Source: an uncultured Pelagibacteraceae bacterium (lineage in GTDB: Bacteria; Pseudomonadota; Alphaproteobacteria; Pelagibacterales; Pelagibacteraceae). Taken from it: a DNA stretch of 64,000 nucleotides. Shown one piece after another: positions 1 through 9,869 of the stretch (its first letter is position 1; every line of letters starts with the position of its first letter). The translations under genes and the position numbers were made by a program. Below the pieces are notes generated by a model. That model was given only the letters and a program-made list of their open reading frames with translations. It was not told the origin of the DNA and made no database searches. The stretch covers positions 44,316-108,315 of the forward strand of contig CACISL010000002.1 in the NCBI GenBank assembly GCA_902589305.1, written 5' to 3'.

Positions 1-1
1 A

Positions 2-610
2 AGAAAAAAGATGTCAGTAAAAATAAGTCCACTTTTTCTAACAAGAGGCGTTCCTGGAACTCATGACACGAATTTACTATTTAAATGTTTAAGAATTATG
101 AAAAGATCAAAATTTAAAAAAATTTTAATTCCTAAATTCGATAAATCAATAGATGATAGAATGGAGAAAAATAAATGGCAAAAAATTAAAAAAAAACCAG
201 ATATAGTTATATTTGAGGGCTGGTGTGTAGGAGTGACGCCTCAAAAAAATAAAGATTTATTAGCTCCAATAAATGCTCTAGAAAAAGAGAAAGATAAAAA
301 AAAAGTTTGGAGAAGAAGAGTTAATAAAGAATTAGGTAGTAATTATAAAAAAATATTTAATGAGATTGATCTTACAATTTTTTTGAAGGTACCGAGTTTC
401 AAGCATGTTTTTCAATGGAGATTACTTCAGGAAAAAAAATTGATTGCTACTTCAAAAGGTAAAAAAACGATGAACAAAAAGCAAATAAAAAATTTTATAA
501 TGTACTATGAGAGATTGACGAAACATATGTTAAAAAATTTAAGTAAAAAAACCTATTGTGTTATTGATATAGATCAAAAGCATAGGTTAAAATCAATAAA
601 ATTTAATTAA
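2..610 (+). CDS. D-glycerate 3-kinase-like P-loop kinase, 5'-truncated by the window
   Basis: The frame is already open at base 2 with no stop before the first ATG at 11, so this is the C-terminal part (about 200 residues) of a longer gene whose start and P-loop lie outside the window. The order TRGVPGTHD, PKFDKS, then IVIFEGWCVG is typical of the GLYK/YggC-type kinases, ATP-dependent cytosolic enzymes that phosphorylate glycerate or a similar small metabolite. The stop is directly followed by the TolC-like start at 611, so the two are probably co-transcribed. The fold family is well supported. The substrate is inferred; a related uridine/pantothenate-kinase-like activity cannot be excluded without the N-terminus. 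Confidence 0.65.
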   Translation, partial: RKKMSVKISPLFLTRGVPGTHDTNLLFKCLRIMKRSKFKKILIPKFDKSIDDRMEKNKWQKIKKKPDIVIFEGWCVGVTPQKNKDLLAPINALEKEKDKKKVWRRRVNKELGSNYKKIFNEIDLTIFLKVPSFKHVFQWRLLQEKKLIATSKGKKTMNKKQIKNFIMYYERLTKHMLKNLSKKTYCVIDIDQKHRLKSIKFN

Positions 611-1897
611 ATGAAAAAAATTATAATATTTATAAATATTTTTTTATTTTCATCTTTGAGTGCTGAGCAAAATATTAAATTTTATTTAGAAAAAGCTGTA
701 GAAAATAACTTACAAATTAATGCTGAAAGAAAAAATTTAGAGTCCGCAAAGCAATCTAAAAATATTTCAAGAAGTGAATTTTTGCCTAATATTACTATTT
801 CAGGGGATCAAACGAGCTCGACCTCATCAAACCAAACAAATAGACAAGGCAATAGTATCGCGGACTCGAATTTAGATACCGAGAAAAGAACTATATCTGT
901 TGAACAAAAAATATTTTCTGGTTTTAAAGGAGTAAATACTTTTAAAAAATCTGAACTAGAAACGAAAAAAGCTAATTTAAAGTTATTACAAACTGAACAG
1001 AAAACAATTTTAGAAGCAGCTATCGCTTATTTTGATCTAATCTACAAATTTAAAAATGAAAATTTTAATAATGCTAACTTAAATTTATTTGAAAGACAGG
1101 TCGAGTCTGATAGCGCTAGGCTACAAAAAGGTGAGATAACTTTAACCGATATGGCTCAATCGGAGTCATCACTTGCTGGAGCTAAAGCAAATTTAATAAA
1201 AGCAAAAACGGAACTCTCATCATCTAAATCTAATTTTGAAAGAGTTACAAGGGAACAAACTCCTGATATTGCAAACTTAAAAGATAAAGTTTTTTTAAAA
1301 CTTCCTAACTCCTTAGCTTCTTCAATCGAATTATCAAAGTCTAAAAACATTAGTATATTAATTTCTAAATTAGAGTATGATATATCAAGTAAAGAATATG
1401 AAATTGAAAAAGCAAGACTTTCACCATCAGCCTCAATTGAAGTTTCAAAATCTGAAAGTAACGAATTTAGCTCAACAATAGATCAAAAAGATGACGAAAC
1501 AGTAAAAGCCACAATTACCTGGCCAATTATTAAAGGAGGTGAAAATATTTCCTCAATAAAAAAATCTTCTTTTGATAAGCAACGGGCCCAACTTTTGTTA
1601 CAAGATACAAAAGACAAAATTGTTACCGAAATATCTAACTCATGGTCAAATTACCAATCATTAAAAAGTGTATTAGAGGCTACTAAAGCTCAACTAAAAG
1701 CTGCTGAAATAGCCAATGAGGGAATAACCTTAGAGTATGACTCTGGTAATTCCAGAACGACTTTGGAGGTTATACAATCCAGAAGCTTGCTACTCGATGC
1801 AAGAATTGCCTTTGCCAAAGCGGAGAGAGATTTCATGGTATCTCAGTTTGAGCTTGCTCAGCAAATTGGAACATTATCCTTAAAATTACTGAAATAA
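611..1897 (+). CDS. tolC: TolC-family outer membrane efflux/type I secretion channel
   Basis: A 428-residue protein with a cleavable signal peptide (residues 1-18, hydrophobic, ending LSSLSA). Long Lys/Glu/Ser-rich helices with alanine and leucine repeats match the coiled-coil barrel of TolC, and the two-fold repeat of the family is recognisable (AAIAYFDLIYKF near 137 and the later NSWSNYQSL). TolC-type trimers span the outer membrane and periplasm and pair with inner-membrane ABC or RND exporters. No adaptor or pump gene is adjacent; the RND-like exporter at 18985-21453 is far away and is not shown to be a partner. It is slightly short for the family (usually 430-490). Start at ATG 611, immediately after the preceding stop. 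Confidence 0.85.
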   Translation: MKKIIIFINIFLFSSLSAEQNIKFYLEKAVENNLQINAERKNLESAKQSKNISRSEFLPNITISGDQTSSTSSNQTNRQGNSIADSNLDTEKRTISVEQKIFSGFKGVNTFKKSELETKKANLKLLQTEQKTILEAAIAYFDLIYKFKNENFNNANLNLFERQVESDSARLQKGEITLTDMAQSESSLAGAKANLIKAKTELSSSKSNFERVTREQTPDIANLKDKVFLKLPNSLASSIELSKSKNISILISKLEYDISSKEYEIEKARLSPSASIEVSKSESNEFSSTIDQKDDETVKATITWPIIKGGENISSIKKSSFDKQRAQLLLQDTKDKIVTEISNSWSNYQSLKSVLEATKAQLKAAEIANEGITLEYDSGNSRTTLEVIQSRSLLLDARIAFAKAERDFMVSQFELAQQIGTLSLKLLK

Positions 1898-1935
1898 GGC
1901 TTTTTTGTTGGTTTATTTTAATTTCTTGATAAAAA

Positions 1936-1959
1936 GAACAAAATGTGTACATTTATAAT
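1936..1959 (+). promoter_or_regulatory. recA upstream region: candidate SOS-like box next to a TATAAT -10
   Basis: GAAC at 1936-1939 and GTAC at 1947-1950 are seven bases apart. This is one mismatch from the GAAC-N7-GAAC (reverse GTTC-N7-GTTC) LexA box of alphaproteobacteria. A TATAAT lies at 1954-1959, so a repressor here would cover the promoter spacer of recA (start 1990). No good -35 is visible at normal spacing; TTGATA at 1926 is 22 bases away. Motif reading only; no lexA gene is in this window. Confidence 0.35.
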
Positions 1960-1989
1960 AACGATTCGAACAATAAAAAAGGATAAAAA

Positions 1990-3093
1990 ATGACAAAAAA
2001 TAACTTAAAAGTAGTAAAAACAGACAACAAAAAGCAGCAAGAACTAAAGGAAAAAAATAAGTCCCTAGATGCTGCAATTAGTCAAATAGATCAAAATTTT
2101 GGTAAAGGCTCAGTTATGAGACTTGGCCAACAACAAGCTTTAGATGTTGAGGCTATTTCGACAGGCTCATTAAGCCTAGACTTAGCTTTGGGTATAGGAG
2201 GTTTGCCAAAAGGTAGAATAATTGAAATTTATGGACCAGAATCATCTGGTAAAACAACTTTAGCTTTACAAGTAGTGGCTGAAGCTCAAAAAGCCGGTGG
2301 TATTTGCGCATTTGTTGATGCAGAACATGCAATGGATCCAGTTTACGCAAAAAAACTGGGTGTAAAAACAGAAGAATTACTAATTTCTCAACCAGATACT
2401 GGTGAACAAGCTTTAGAAATAACAGATACATTAATTAAATCAGGATCAATTTCTGTTTTGGTTGTAGACTCGGTTGCTGCTTTGACACCAAAAGCCGAAT
2501 TAGAAGGCGAAATGGGCGATCATCATGTCGGCTTACAATCAAGATTAATGAGTCAAGCCTTAAGAAAAATTACTGGCTCAGTATCGAAATCTAATACAAT
2601 GGTAATATTCATTAATCAAATTAGAATGAAGATTGGTGTAATGTTTGGAAACCCGGAAACTACGTCAGGAGGTAACGCCCTTAAGTTTTATTCATCTGTG
2701 AGAATGGATATTCGAAGAATAGGCGCTATTAAAGACAAAGATCAAATTATTGGAAACTCAACTAGAGTTAAAGTAATTAAGAATAAAGTTGCACCACCTT
2801 TTAAAGTTGTTGAATTTGATCTAATGTATGGAAAAGGAATAAGTAAACTAGGCGAACTTATTGATCTTGGTACGAAGGCTGGAGTAGTGGAGAAAGCTGG
2901 CGCATGGTATGCTTATAAAGGAGAAAAAATAGGTCAAGGCAGAGAGAATGCCAAAATTTACTTACAAAAAAACCCTAGCGTTGCTGCTGAAATAGAAAAA
3001 ATCATTAGAGATGAGGCTTTAGCAATCAGTAAAGAGCTAGAAGGAAATCCTTCACCTAACGAAAAAATTAGTGATAAAAAAGAAGAGGAATAA
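1990..3093 (+). CDS. recA: Recombinase RecA
   Basis: RecA polymerises on single-stranded DNA and catalyses ATP-dependent strand exchange; it also triggers the SOS response. The 367-residue sequence shows the Walker A motif GPESSGKTT at 82-90, the Walker B segment ([12 protein letters not shown]), loop L1 with [10 protein letters not shown], and the invariant [20 protein letters not shown] stretch including loop L2. The N-terminus is roughly 20 residues longer than in E. coli RecA, a Lys/Gln-rich extension. No intein interrupts the P-loop. It is preceded by a 92-base spacer carrying a possible SOS-type box and followed by a hairpin at 3113-3139, so it is probably transcribed on its own. Confidence 0.98.
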   Translation: MTKNNLKVVKTDNKKQQELKEKNKSLDAAISQIDQNFGKGSVMRLGQQQALDVEAISTGSLSLDLALGIGGLPKGRIIEIYGPESSGKTTLALQVVAEAQKAGGICAFVDAEHAMDPVYAKKLGVKTEELLISQPDTGEQALEITDTLIKSGSISVLVVDSVAALTPKAELEGEMGDHHVGLQSRLMSQALRKITGSVSKSNTMVIFINQIRMKIGVMFGNPETTSGGNALKFYSSVRMDIRRIGAIKDKDQIIGNSTRVKVIKNKVAPPFKVVEFDLMYGKGISKLGELIDLGTKAGVVEKAGAWYAYKGEKIGQGRENAKIYLQKNPSVAAEIEKIIRDEALAISKELEGNPSPNEKISDKKEEE

Positions 3094-3112
3094 TTTCTCA
3101 GCCATCAATTCA

Positions 3113-3139
3113 ACGGGAAGTTTAATTTTAACTTCCCGT
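3113..3139 (+). terminator. Perfect 10-bp hairpin after recA (terminator-like)
   Basis: Arms 3113-3122 (acgggaagtt) and 3130-3139 (aacttcccgt) are perfect inverted repeats with a 7-base loop. It sits 20 bases after the recA stop. No T-run follows, so it is either a weak or Rho-assisted terminator or an RNA 3'-end stabiliser rather than a classic intrinsic terminator. Confidence 0.5.
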
Positions 3140-3266
3140 ACCTCATAAGACTTCAACTTCAAATTGACAAAATCTATATTTAGTAGATAAAAAAAACGTG
3201 CCAAAAATACATGTGTACAATCTAGTTCATATTGGTTTTAATTAGTAAAGAACAAAAGGGGGAAAA

Positions 3267-4820
3267 ATGAGTACACAACAAGCATCAAGCTCGAAAGTGT
3301 CTTCATCTTTAGATACCTCTCATTTGAAGGTTAAATTTCCATTCAAAGCGAAATATGGAAACTACATTAACGGAAAATTTGTAGAACCTAAATCTGGAAA
3401 GTATTTTGATAATACTACTCCTATCACTAATGAAGTTATCTGTAAGGTGCCACGATCGAACGAAAAAGACGTTGATTTTGCTCTGGACGCAGCTCACGCG
3501 GCGTTTCCAACATGGGGAAAAACATCAATCACAGAGAGATCAAATATTCTCTTAAAGATTGCAGATGTTATAGAGAAAAATCTTAACGTTTTAGCGACAG
3601 CAGAATGTTTAGACAATGGTAAGCCAATAAGAGAATGTATGGCTGCTGATTTACCTCTGGTAATTGACCATTGGAGATATTTTGCAGGAGTAATAAGAGC
3701 AGAGGAAGGTTCAGTTGCTGAAATAAGCAACAGTGAATATTCTTACCATATACCTGAGCCATTAGGTGTAGTTGGTCAGATTATACCATGGAACTTCCCA
3801 TTGTTAATGGCTACATGGAAATTAGCTCCAGCATTGGCAGCAGGAAACTGTGTAGTATTGAAACCAGCTGAACAAACACCAGCATCAATTATGCTTTTAA
3901 TGGAACTGATTGGAGATCTGTTACCAGCAGGTGTTGTTAACGTTGTAAGCGGATATGGTCTTGAAGCAGGTAAACCTTTGGCTTCTTCAAAAAGAATTAA
4001 GAAGATTGCTTTTACAGGTGAAACTACTACTGGACGTTTGATTATGCAGTATGCATCTCAAAACTTAATACCAATTACTTTGGAATTAGGGGGTAAATCG
4101 CCAAACATTTTCTTTGAAGATGTAATGGCTAAAGATGACGACTTCTTTGATAAATGTTTAGAGGGTTTTGCCATGTTTACGCTTAACCAAGGAGAAGTTT
4201 GTACTTGTCCAAGTAGAGCTTTAATTCAAAAATCTATCTATGATAAATTCATGGAGAAAGCGATTGCAAGAACTAAAGCTGTTAAGCAGGACAATCCTTT
4301 AAAAATGGAAACTATGATTGGAGCTCAAGCTTCACTAGAACAAATGGAAAAAATTAAGTCTTATTTAGATTTAGGTAAAAAAGAAGGTGCCAAAGTTCTT
4401 TGTGGTGGAAGCGAAGCTAAGATTAATAGTGGTCTAGAAAAAGGAAACTATATCCAACCAACAATTTTCGAAGGAAAGAACAATATGCGAATATTCCAAG
4501 AAGAGATCTTTGGACCAGTTGTATCAGTTACAACTTTTAAAGATGAAAAAGAAGCATTAGAAATAGCTAATGATACTCTTTATGGACTAGGAGCCGGTGT
4601 TTGGACTAGAGATGGAAATATTGCATACAGAATGGGCAGAGGTATAGAAGCAGGTAGAGTTTGGACAAACTGTTACCACGCATATCCGGCTCATGCTGCA
4701 TTTGGTGGATACAAACAATCAGGTATTGGAAGAGAAACTCACAAAATGATGTTAAATCATTACAGACAAGTGAAAAACTTGCATGTGTCTTACAGTGAGA
4801 AAAAATTAGGCTTCTTTTAA
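3267..4820 (+). CDS. NAD-dependent aldehyde dehydrogenase (AldB/acetaldehyde dehydrogenase type)
   Basis: Oxidises an aldehyde to the carboxylic acid with NAD(P)+ in the cytosol. The 517 residues contain the cofactor-site segment IPWNFP (173-178), the general base Glu273 in [10 protein letters not shown], the catalytic Cys312 in [11 protein letters not shown], and the C-terminal [18 protein letters not shown] is characteristic of AldB/ExaC-like acetaldehyde dehydrogenases. A strong ribosome site (AAGGGGG, 3256-3262) precedes the ATG, which is unusual among these genes and suggests high expression. It is followed by a DUF779 gene, a family often found beside such dehydrogenases, and is bracketed by two perfect hairpins. 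The exact substrate is not determinable from sequence; acetaldehyde or a similar short aldehyde is the best guess. Confidence 0.9.
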   Translation: MSTQQASSSKVSSSLDTSHLKVKFPFKAKYGNYINGKFVEPKSGKYFDNTTPITNEVICKVPRSNEKDVDFALDAAHAAFPTWGKTSITERSNILLKIADVIEKNLNVLATAECLDNGKPIRECMAADLPLVIDHWRYFAGVIRAEEGSVAEISNSEYSYHIPEPLGVVGQIIPWNFPLLMATWKLAPALAAGNCVVLKPAEQTPASIMLLMELIGDLLPAGVVNVVSGYGLEAGKPLASSKRIKKIAFTGETTTGRLIMQYASQNLIPITLELGGKSPNIFFEDVMAKDDDFFDKCLEGFAMFTLNQGEVCTCPSRALIQKSIYDKFMEKAIARTKAVKQDNPLKMETMIGAQASLEQMEKIKSYLDLGKKEGAKVLCGGSEAKINSGLEKGNYIQPTIFEGKNNMRIFQEEIFGPVVSVTTFKDEKEALEIANDTLYGLGAGVWTRDGNIAYRMGRGIEAGRVWTNCYHAYPAHAAFGGYKQSGIGRETHKMMLNHYRQVKNLHVSYSEKKLGFF

Positions 4821-4835
4821 CCAGTAATATATAAT

Positions 4836-4860
4836 GGCCCATGATTCTAAATCATGGGCC
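4836..4860 (+). other. Perfect 11-bp intercistronic hairpin between aldehyde dehydrogenase and DUF779 gene
   Basis: Arms 4836-4846 (ggcccatgatt) and 4850-4860 (aatcatgggcc) pair perfectly around a 3-base loop. It begins 16 bases after the dehydrogenase stop and ends 11 bases before the DUF779 start at 4872. There is no T-run downstream, so it looks like a processing, stability or attenuation element rather than a full terminator. Confidence 0.6.
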
Positions 4861-4871
4861 GAAATATACAA

Positions 4872-5228
4872 ATGAAAGTATCATTCACACTATCAGCAAA
4901 AAAATTACTCAATGAAATTAAAGAAGTTCACGGTGATGATCTTTTATTTCATCAATCAGGTGGATGCTGTGATGGTAGCGCGCCTATGTGTTTTCCAGCT
5001 AAAGAATACCAAGTAGGTAATAGTGATGTAAAATTGGGAGAAGTAGATGGAACTCCTTTTTATATGAATGAAGATCAGTATGAAAAATGGAAACATACTG
5101 ATCTCACAATTGATGCAGTTAAAGGAATTGGTGGTATGTTCTCGCTAGATAATGGAACTGGACAAAGATTTCTCACAAAATCAGAAATATGTGTTGTTGT
5201 AGATAACGATAAAAAGCAAACCAATTAA
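4872..5228 (+). CDS. DUF779 family protein, partner of aldehyde dehydrogenase
   Basis: A 118-residue soluble protein. The segment HQSGGCCDGSAPMCF is the signature of DUF779; its cysteines suggest metal or redox chemistry, but no function is established that I can cite. DUF779 genes commonly lie next to aldehyde dehydrogenase genes, as here. An in-frame ATG at 4854 exists but sits inside the 3' arm of the 4836-4860 hairpin, and the extra residues (MGRNIQ) are not part of the family. The ATG at 4872, giving MKVSFTLS, is therefore preferred. No clear Shine-Dalgarno sequence precedes it. A role in supporting or regulating the dehydrogenase is inference from context. Confidence 0.85.
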   Translation: MKVSFTLSAKKLLNEIKEVHGDDLLFHQSGGCCDGSAPMCFPAKEYQVGNSDVKLGEVDGTPFYMNEDQYEKWKHTDLTIDAVKGIGGMFSLDNGTGQRFLTKSEICVVVDNDKKQTN

Positions 5229-5271
5229 TCTCTTTATAGACAAGCCGAAAAATATCTGTATTTAATTAAGT

Positions 5272-7947
5272 ATGAACCAAATTTTGCTTACAGATGTAAG
5301 AAAAAAATTTTTAGAATATTTTAAAAAAAACAATCATCAAATTGTTGACTCTAGTAATTTAGTACCTAATAACGATCCAACCCTAATGTTTACCAATTCT
5401 GGAATGGTCCAGTTTAAGAATGTATTTACTGGGTTAGAAAAAAGACCTTATAAAACTGCGACCACATCACAAAAATGTGTGAGAGCAGGTGGAAAACACA
5501 ATGATTTAGAAAATGTTGGTTATACCCCTAGACACCATACCTTTTTTGAAATGCTAGGAAATTTTTCATTTGGTGATTATTTTAAAGAGCAAGCCATCCA
5601 TCATGCTTGGAATTTATTAACTAAAGATTTTGGATTACCAAAAGAAAAATTATTAGTAACTGTTTTTCATAAAGACGAAGATGCGTCCAATCTTTGGAAA
5701 AAAATATCGGGTTTGAGTGAAAATAAGATAATTAAAATATCAACGTCTGATAATTTCTGGTCCATGGGTGATGTGGGACCATGTGGTCCATGTTCTGAAA
5801 TATTTTATGATCACGGTGATAAGTTAAAAGGTGGAATTCCAGGTAGCCCTGACGAAGATGGTGATAGATTTATAGAAATCTGGAATCTTGTATTTATGCA
5901 GTTTGAACAAATATCTAAAGATAAGCGAATTGATTTACCTAAACCTTCAGTTGATACAGGTATGGGATTAGAGAGAATGACAGCAGTCCTTCAAGGCACT
6001 CACGATAATTACAAAATTGATCACTTTCAGAAAATTATGGCTGCTTCATCTGATATTACGAAAACTTCAATCGATGATAAAACGATCGCAAGTCACAGAG
6101 TAATTGCCGATCATTTAAGAGCAAGTAGTTTTTTAATTGCTGAGGGGGTATTACCCTCTAACGAAGGCAGAGGATATGTTTTAAGAAGGATCATGAGAAG
6201 AGGAATGAGACATGCTCATTCTCTAGGTAGCAAACACCCTGTTTTTTATAAACTTTTTGAAATTTTATTAAATGAAATGAAAAATAGTTATCCTGAACTA
6301 ATTAGTGGGAAAGAATTGATAGTTGAAACTCTAAAAAATGAAGAGGAAAAATTTTCTTCACTTCTTGAACGAGGAATGAAAATATTGGACGAAAATTTAA
6401 ATAAAGTCCAAAACAAAACTCTTCCAGGAAAAGAAGCATTCAAATTATATGATACCTATGGTTTTCCTTTAGATCTGACTGCTGATATCTTAAGAGGCAA
6501 AGATATTAAAGTAGATAATGATGAATTTGAAAAGGAGATGGAAAAAAGCAAAGCAATAGCAAGAGCTAATTGGAAAGGTTCGGGAGACAAGACCGTTGAA
6601 GAAATATGGTTTAAAATTAGAGAGGAATTAAATCCTACTGAATTTTTAGGCTATGAATTTGATAAAGCTGAAGGCGTAATAATTAAAATTTTAAAAAATG
6701 ATAAATTTGTTAAATCTGCTAGCACTGGAGACGAAGTAGAAATAATAACTAATCAAACACCATTTTATGGAGAGTCAGGCGGCCAAATTGGTGACCAAGG
6801 ATATATTTTTAGTGCAGAATGTAAAATAAAAATTAATGATACGCAAAAAAAAATGGGGGATTTATTTGTTCATTATGGAAAAATTGAAAATGGCTCAATA
6901 TCAACCGGGCAGAGTGTTAATTTAGAAATAGATGTTTTAAAAAGAAATAACTCTAAAGCTAACCATTCAGCAACTCACTTATTACATGAATCATTAAGAA
7001 GAACTCTTGGAAAACATGTAACTCAAAAAGGATCATTAGTTTCACCTGAAAGATTAAGGTTTGATTTTAGTCATAGTAAACCTATTGAAAAAGATGAAAT
7101 GATAAAAATAAATAATACAGTAAATGAAATAATAGCAGGATCCTCTGATGTACAAACAAGAATAATGACCCCAAAAGAAGCAGTTAGGATGGGTGCTCTT
7201 GCACTATTTGGAGAAAAATATGGAGAAGAAGTAAGAGTGGTTTTTATGGGGAAGGAAAAAAATGGTTTTTTTTCAACAGAATTGTGTGGAGGCACTCATG
7301 TTAAAAATACTAAAGAAGTTGGTAAGTTTAAAGTTATAAGTCAATCTTCGATTGCCTCAGGTATTAGAAGAGTTGAGGCATTAAGAGATAAGCAACTAGA
7401 AGAGTATGAAAAAACACAAAATAAAGATAAGGCTCAGAAAGAGTCTAACCTAAAAAAAGAAATAGAGTTAATTAAAAAAGAGCTTCAAAAATTAAAAATC
7501 AAACCTGATTACAAGGAAAATTTAAATTTTTCAGAGAATTTAAAAATTTTAACTAAACAACTTAATAAGGTAAGAATTGAAAGTATTAAGAAAGATAAAA
7601 GCAAAAATATAATAAAAGATAAAAAAATTGGAAATATAATAATTCGAGAACAAATTTTAAAAGATTTTCCTACAAAAGAACTTAGAGGTATTATCGATCA
7701 AGGAAAAAAAGATATTAAATCTGGAATAATAGTTTGCATTTCTACATTTGAGGATAAGGTTGGTTTAGCAGTAGGAATTTCTCAAGATTTGACCTCGAAA
7801 TATGATGCTGTCGATCTAGTAAAAGCTGCATCTACTATTTTAGGAGGCAAAGGAGGCGGCGGTAGAAAAGATTTTGCTCAAGCAGGCGGTGTTGATAAAA
7901 ACAAAATCGAGGAGGCCTTTAAAGGAATATTAAAGAAAATTAATTAA
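5272..7947 (+). CDS. alaS: Alanyl-tRNA synthetase
   Basis: Charges tRNA-Ala with alanine. At 891 residues it is full length. The N-terminal class II catalytic core shows [25 protein letters not shown] and the [17 protein letters not shown] region. The editing domain carries the zinc site NHSATHLLH (near 564) and CGGTHV (near 671). The C-terminal oligomerisation/C-Ala domain ends with the glycine-rich [16 protein letters not shown] segment. It follows the DUF779 gene by 43 bases on the same strand. Its stop overlaps the convergent icd stop by 8 bases (7940-7947, ttaattaa), leaving no room for a terminator between them. Confidence 0.98.
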   Translation: MNQILLTDVRKKFLEYFKKNNHQIVDSSNLVPNNDPTLMFTNSGMVQFKNVFTGLEKRPYKTATTSQKCVRAGGKHNDLENVGYTPRHHTFFEMLGNFSFGDYFKEQAIHHAWNLLTKDFGLPKEKLLVTVFHKDEDASNLWKKISGLSENKIIKISTSDNFWSMGDVGPCGPCSEIFYDHGDKLKGGIPGSPDEDGDRFIEIWNLVFMQFEQISKDKRIDLPKPSVDTGMGLERMTAVLQGTHDNYKIDHFQKIMAASSDITKTSIDDKTIASHRVIADHLRASSFLIAEGVLPSNEGRGYVLRRIMRRGMRHAHSLGSKHPVFYKLFEILLNEMKNSYPELISGKELIVETLKNEEEKFSSLLERGMKILDENLNKVQNKTLPGKEAFKLYDTYGFPLDLTADILRGKDIKVDNDEFEKEMEKSKAIARANWKGSGDKTVEEIWFKIREELNPTEFLGYEFDKAEGVIIKILKNDKFVKSASTGDEVEIITNQTPFYGESGGQIGDQGYIFSAECKIKINDTQKKMGDLFVHYGKIENGSISTGQSVNLEIDVLKRNNSKANHSATHLLHESLRRTLGKHVTQKGSLVSPERLRFDFSHSKPIEKDEMIKINNTVNEIIAGSSDVQTRIMTPKEAVRMGALALFGEKYGEEVRVVFMGKEKNGFFSTELCGGTHVKNTKEVGKFKVISQSSIASGIRRVEALRDKQLEEYEKTQNKDKAQKESNLKKEIELIKKELQKLKIKPDYKENLNFSENLKILTKQLNKVRIESIKKDKSKNIIKDKKIGNIIIREQILKDFPTKELRGIIDQGKKDIKSGIIVCISTFEDKVGLAVGISQDLTSKYDAVDLVKAASTILGGKGGGGRKDFAQAGGVDKNKIEEAFKGILKKIN

Positions 7948-9154
7948 GTTTTTTTTTTAGATTGCCGTTAATCGCTTCTAAGAATTGATTTGTAGTTAAG
8001 TATTTATTTGATTTATCTATCAAAATTGACAAATCTTTAGTCATTGAACCACTTTCAATTGTTTTAACGCATACTTCTTCAACATTTCTTGAAAATTTAA
8101 TTAGTTCCTCATTACCATCGAGTTTACCTCTATGAGTTAATCCTCTAGTCCATGCAAATATAGATGCTATTGGGTTAGTTGAAGTTTCCTTTCCTTGTTG
8201 ATGCATTCTATAGTGCCTAGTCACAGTTCCATGAGCCGCCTCAGATTCTACTGTCTTGCCATCTGGAGTCATTAAAACGCTGGTCATAAGTCCTAAAGAT
8301 CCAAATCCCTGGGCAACAGTATCAGATTGCACGTCACCATCATAATTTTTACAAGCCCAAATGTACCCACCATTCCATTTCATAGCACAAGCAACCATGT
8401 CATCAATTAATCTGTGTTCATAAGTAATATTTGCTTTCTTAAATTTATCAGAGAATTCTTTTTCAAAAACTTCTTGAAAAAGATCTTTAAACCGTCCGTC
8501 GTAAGCTTTAAGGATTGTATTTTTAGTTGATAAATAAACTGGCCATTTTCTTCCAAGACCGTAGTTCATACATGCTCTTGCAAAATTTTTTATAGAATCA
8601 TCTAGATTGTACATTGTAAGAGCAGTTCCAGATCCAGGAAAATCAAAAACTTTAAACTCTTTCTTATCTTTTCCATCCTTTGAAGTCCATTTAACTTCTA
8701 AACTTCCTTCTCCAGGTATAAGAAAATCAGTAGCCCTATATTGATCACCGAAAGCATGTCTTCCTATTACAATAGGCTGGGTCCAACCATGTACTAGTTT
8801 GGGAATATTCTTACAAATGATTGGTTCTCTAAAAACTGTACCCCCTAAGATATTTCTAATAGTCCCATTTGGCGACCGCCACATTTTCTTCAGTTTAAAT
8901 TCTTCTACACGAGCCTCGTCAGGTGTAATTGTTGCACATTTTACTCCCACGCCGTATTTTTTGATCGCATTTGCTGCATCAACAGTAATCTTGTCATCAG
9001 TTTTATCTCTACTTTCCATCCCAAGGTCATAGTATTTAAGATCTATTTCAAGATATGGTTTAATAAGCTTATCTTTAATAAATGACCAAATAATTCTGGT
9101 CATTTCGTCGCCATCTAGCTCAACTACCGGATTTTTAACTTTTATTTTTGCCAT
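7940..9154 (-). CDS. icd: Isocitrate dehydrogenase, NADP-dependent
   Basis: TCA-cycle enzyme converting isocitrate to 2-oxoglutarate with CO2 and NADPH. The 404-residue protein belongs to the homodimeric, eukaryote-like type common in alphaproteobacteria, not the E. coli type. Seen: [13 protein letters not shown] near the N-terminus, the substrate loop [18 protein letters not shown], the [10 protein letters not shown] metal-site region, and [14 protein letters not shown] near the cofactor site. It is a single-gene unit. The start codon lies 64 bases from the divergent psd start, and the stop is shared with alaS. The 2-oxoglutarate it produces feeds glutamine synthesis; glnA lies at the far end of the window. 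Confidence 0.97.
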   Translation of the reverse strand: MAKIKVKNPVVELDGDEMTRIIWSFIKDKLIKPYLEIDLKYYDLGMESRDKTDDKITVDAANAIKKYGVGVKCATITPDEARVEEFKLKKMWRSPNGTIRNILGGTVFREPIICKNIPKLVHGWTQPIVIGRHAFGDQYRATDFLIPGEGSLEVKWTSKDGKDKKEFKVFDFPGSGTALTMYNLDDSIKNFARACMNYGLGRKWPVYLSTKNTILKAYDGRFKDLFQEVFEKEFSDKFKKANITYEHRLIDDMVACAMKWNGGYIWACKNYDGDVQSDTVAQGFGSLGLMTSVLMTPDGKTVESEAAHGTVTRHYRMHQQGKETSTNPIASIFAWTRGLTHRGKLDGNEELIKFSRNVEEVCVKTIESGSMTKDLSILIDKSNKYLTTNQFLEAINGNLKKKLN

Positions 9155-9218
9155 AAAATATTGATTGATAAACCTTGATTTTTATACATATTAAGAAAAA
9201 TTTAGCAAACTTTTAATT

Positions 9219-9869
9219 ATGTTTAATTCAATTTTTCCAAAGATCCACAAGGAAGGCTACAAATTCTTAGCTATTTCTATCTTAGCTACATTTGTAGCGC
9301 TATTCTTTTCTAAGATAATTGGTTTAGTATTTATAATTTTTACCATTTGGGTGTATTATTTTTTTCGAGATCCAGAACGTTACTCAATCAATGATGACAA
9401 TTATTTAATCAGTCCAGCAGATGGACTTATCACCAATATCTCAGAAAGATCAGGACCTGAGGAGCTAAGACTAGAAAACATTACATATACAAAAATAAGT
9501 ATTTTTATGAATGTATTCAATTGTCATGTAAACAGAGTCCCAGTTTCTGGAAAAGTTGAAGAAATTTACTATAAACCAGGAAAATTTTTAAATGCTTCCC
9601 TGGATAAAGCTAGTGAAGAAAATGAGAGAAATTATTTTAAAATAAAATCGAATAAAAATAATGATGAGATTATTATAGTTCAAATAGCAGGTTTGATAGC
9701 TAGACGAATAGTTTGTGAAGTTGAGCAAGGACAGCAATTAAACCAAGGAGACAGAATAGGAATGATTAGATTTGGAAGCAGGGTTGATATATATTTTAAA
9801 AACAGAAAAGTCTTAGCTAAGTTAGGCCAAAATGTTATTGCTGGAGAAAGTTTGTTAGCATCAGAATAA
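9219..9869 (+). CDS. psd: Phosphatidylserine decarboxylase proenzyme
   Basis: Pyruvoyl-dependent membrane enzyme making phosphatidylethanolamine from phosphatidylserine. The 216-residue length and RFGSRVD near residues 183-189 identify the short (archaeal/alphaproteobacterial, PSD-A) type. Cleavage at the Gly-Ser bond would give the beta chain and the pyruvoyl-bearing alpha chain. Two adjacent hydrophobic helices at about 17-50 anchor it in the inner membrane; ISPADGLI and FMNVFNCHVNRVP are family motifs. It is followed by pssA with a one-base TAATG overlap, so decarboxylase and synthase are translationally coupled. This is the standard pairing for phosphatidylethanolamine synthesis. Confidence 0.95.
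   Translation: MFNSIFPKIHKEGYKFLAISILATFVALFFSKIIGLVFIIFTIWVYYFFRDPERYSINDDNYLISPADGLITNISERSGPEELRLENITYTKISIFMNVFNCHVNRVPVSGKVEEIYYKPGKFLNASLDKASEENERNYFKIKSNKNNDEIIIVQIAGLIARRIVCEVEQGQQLNQGDRIGMIRFGSRVDIYFKNRKVLAKLGQNVIAGESLLASE

Noticed and set aside
2153..2431. Minus-strand open frame inside recA
   Set aside because: Shadow of recA codons; its translation is Leu-rich and resembles no known protein. Several similar antisense frames in alaS, icd, lptD, purM and rne were rejected for the same reason.
3164..3169. TTGACA as -35 of the aldehyde dehydrogenase promoter
   Set aside because: No acceptable -10 occurs at 15-19 bases; the hexamer is probably chance.
4854..4871. Upstream ATG for the DUF779 gene adding six residues
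   Set aside because: It lies in the 3' arm of a perfect hairpin and the added residues are not part of the family; ATG 4872 fits better.
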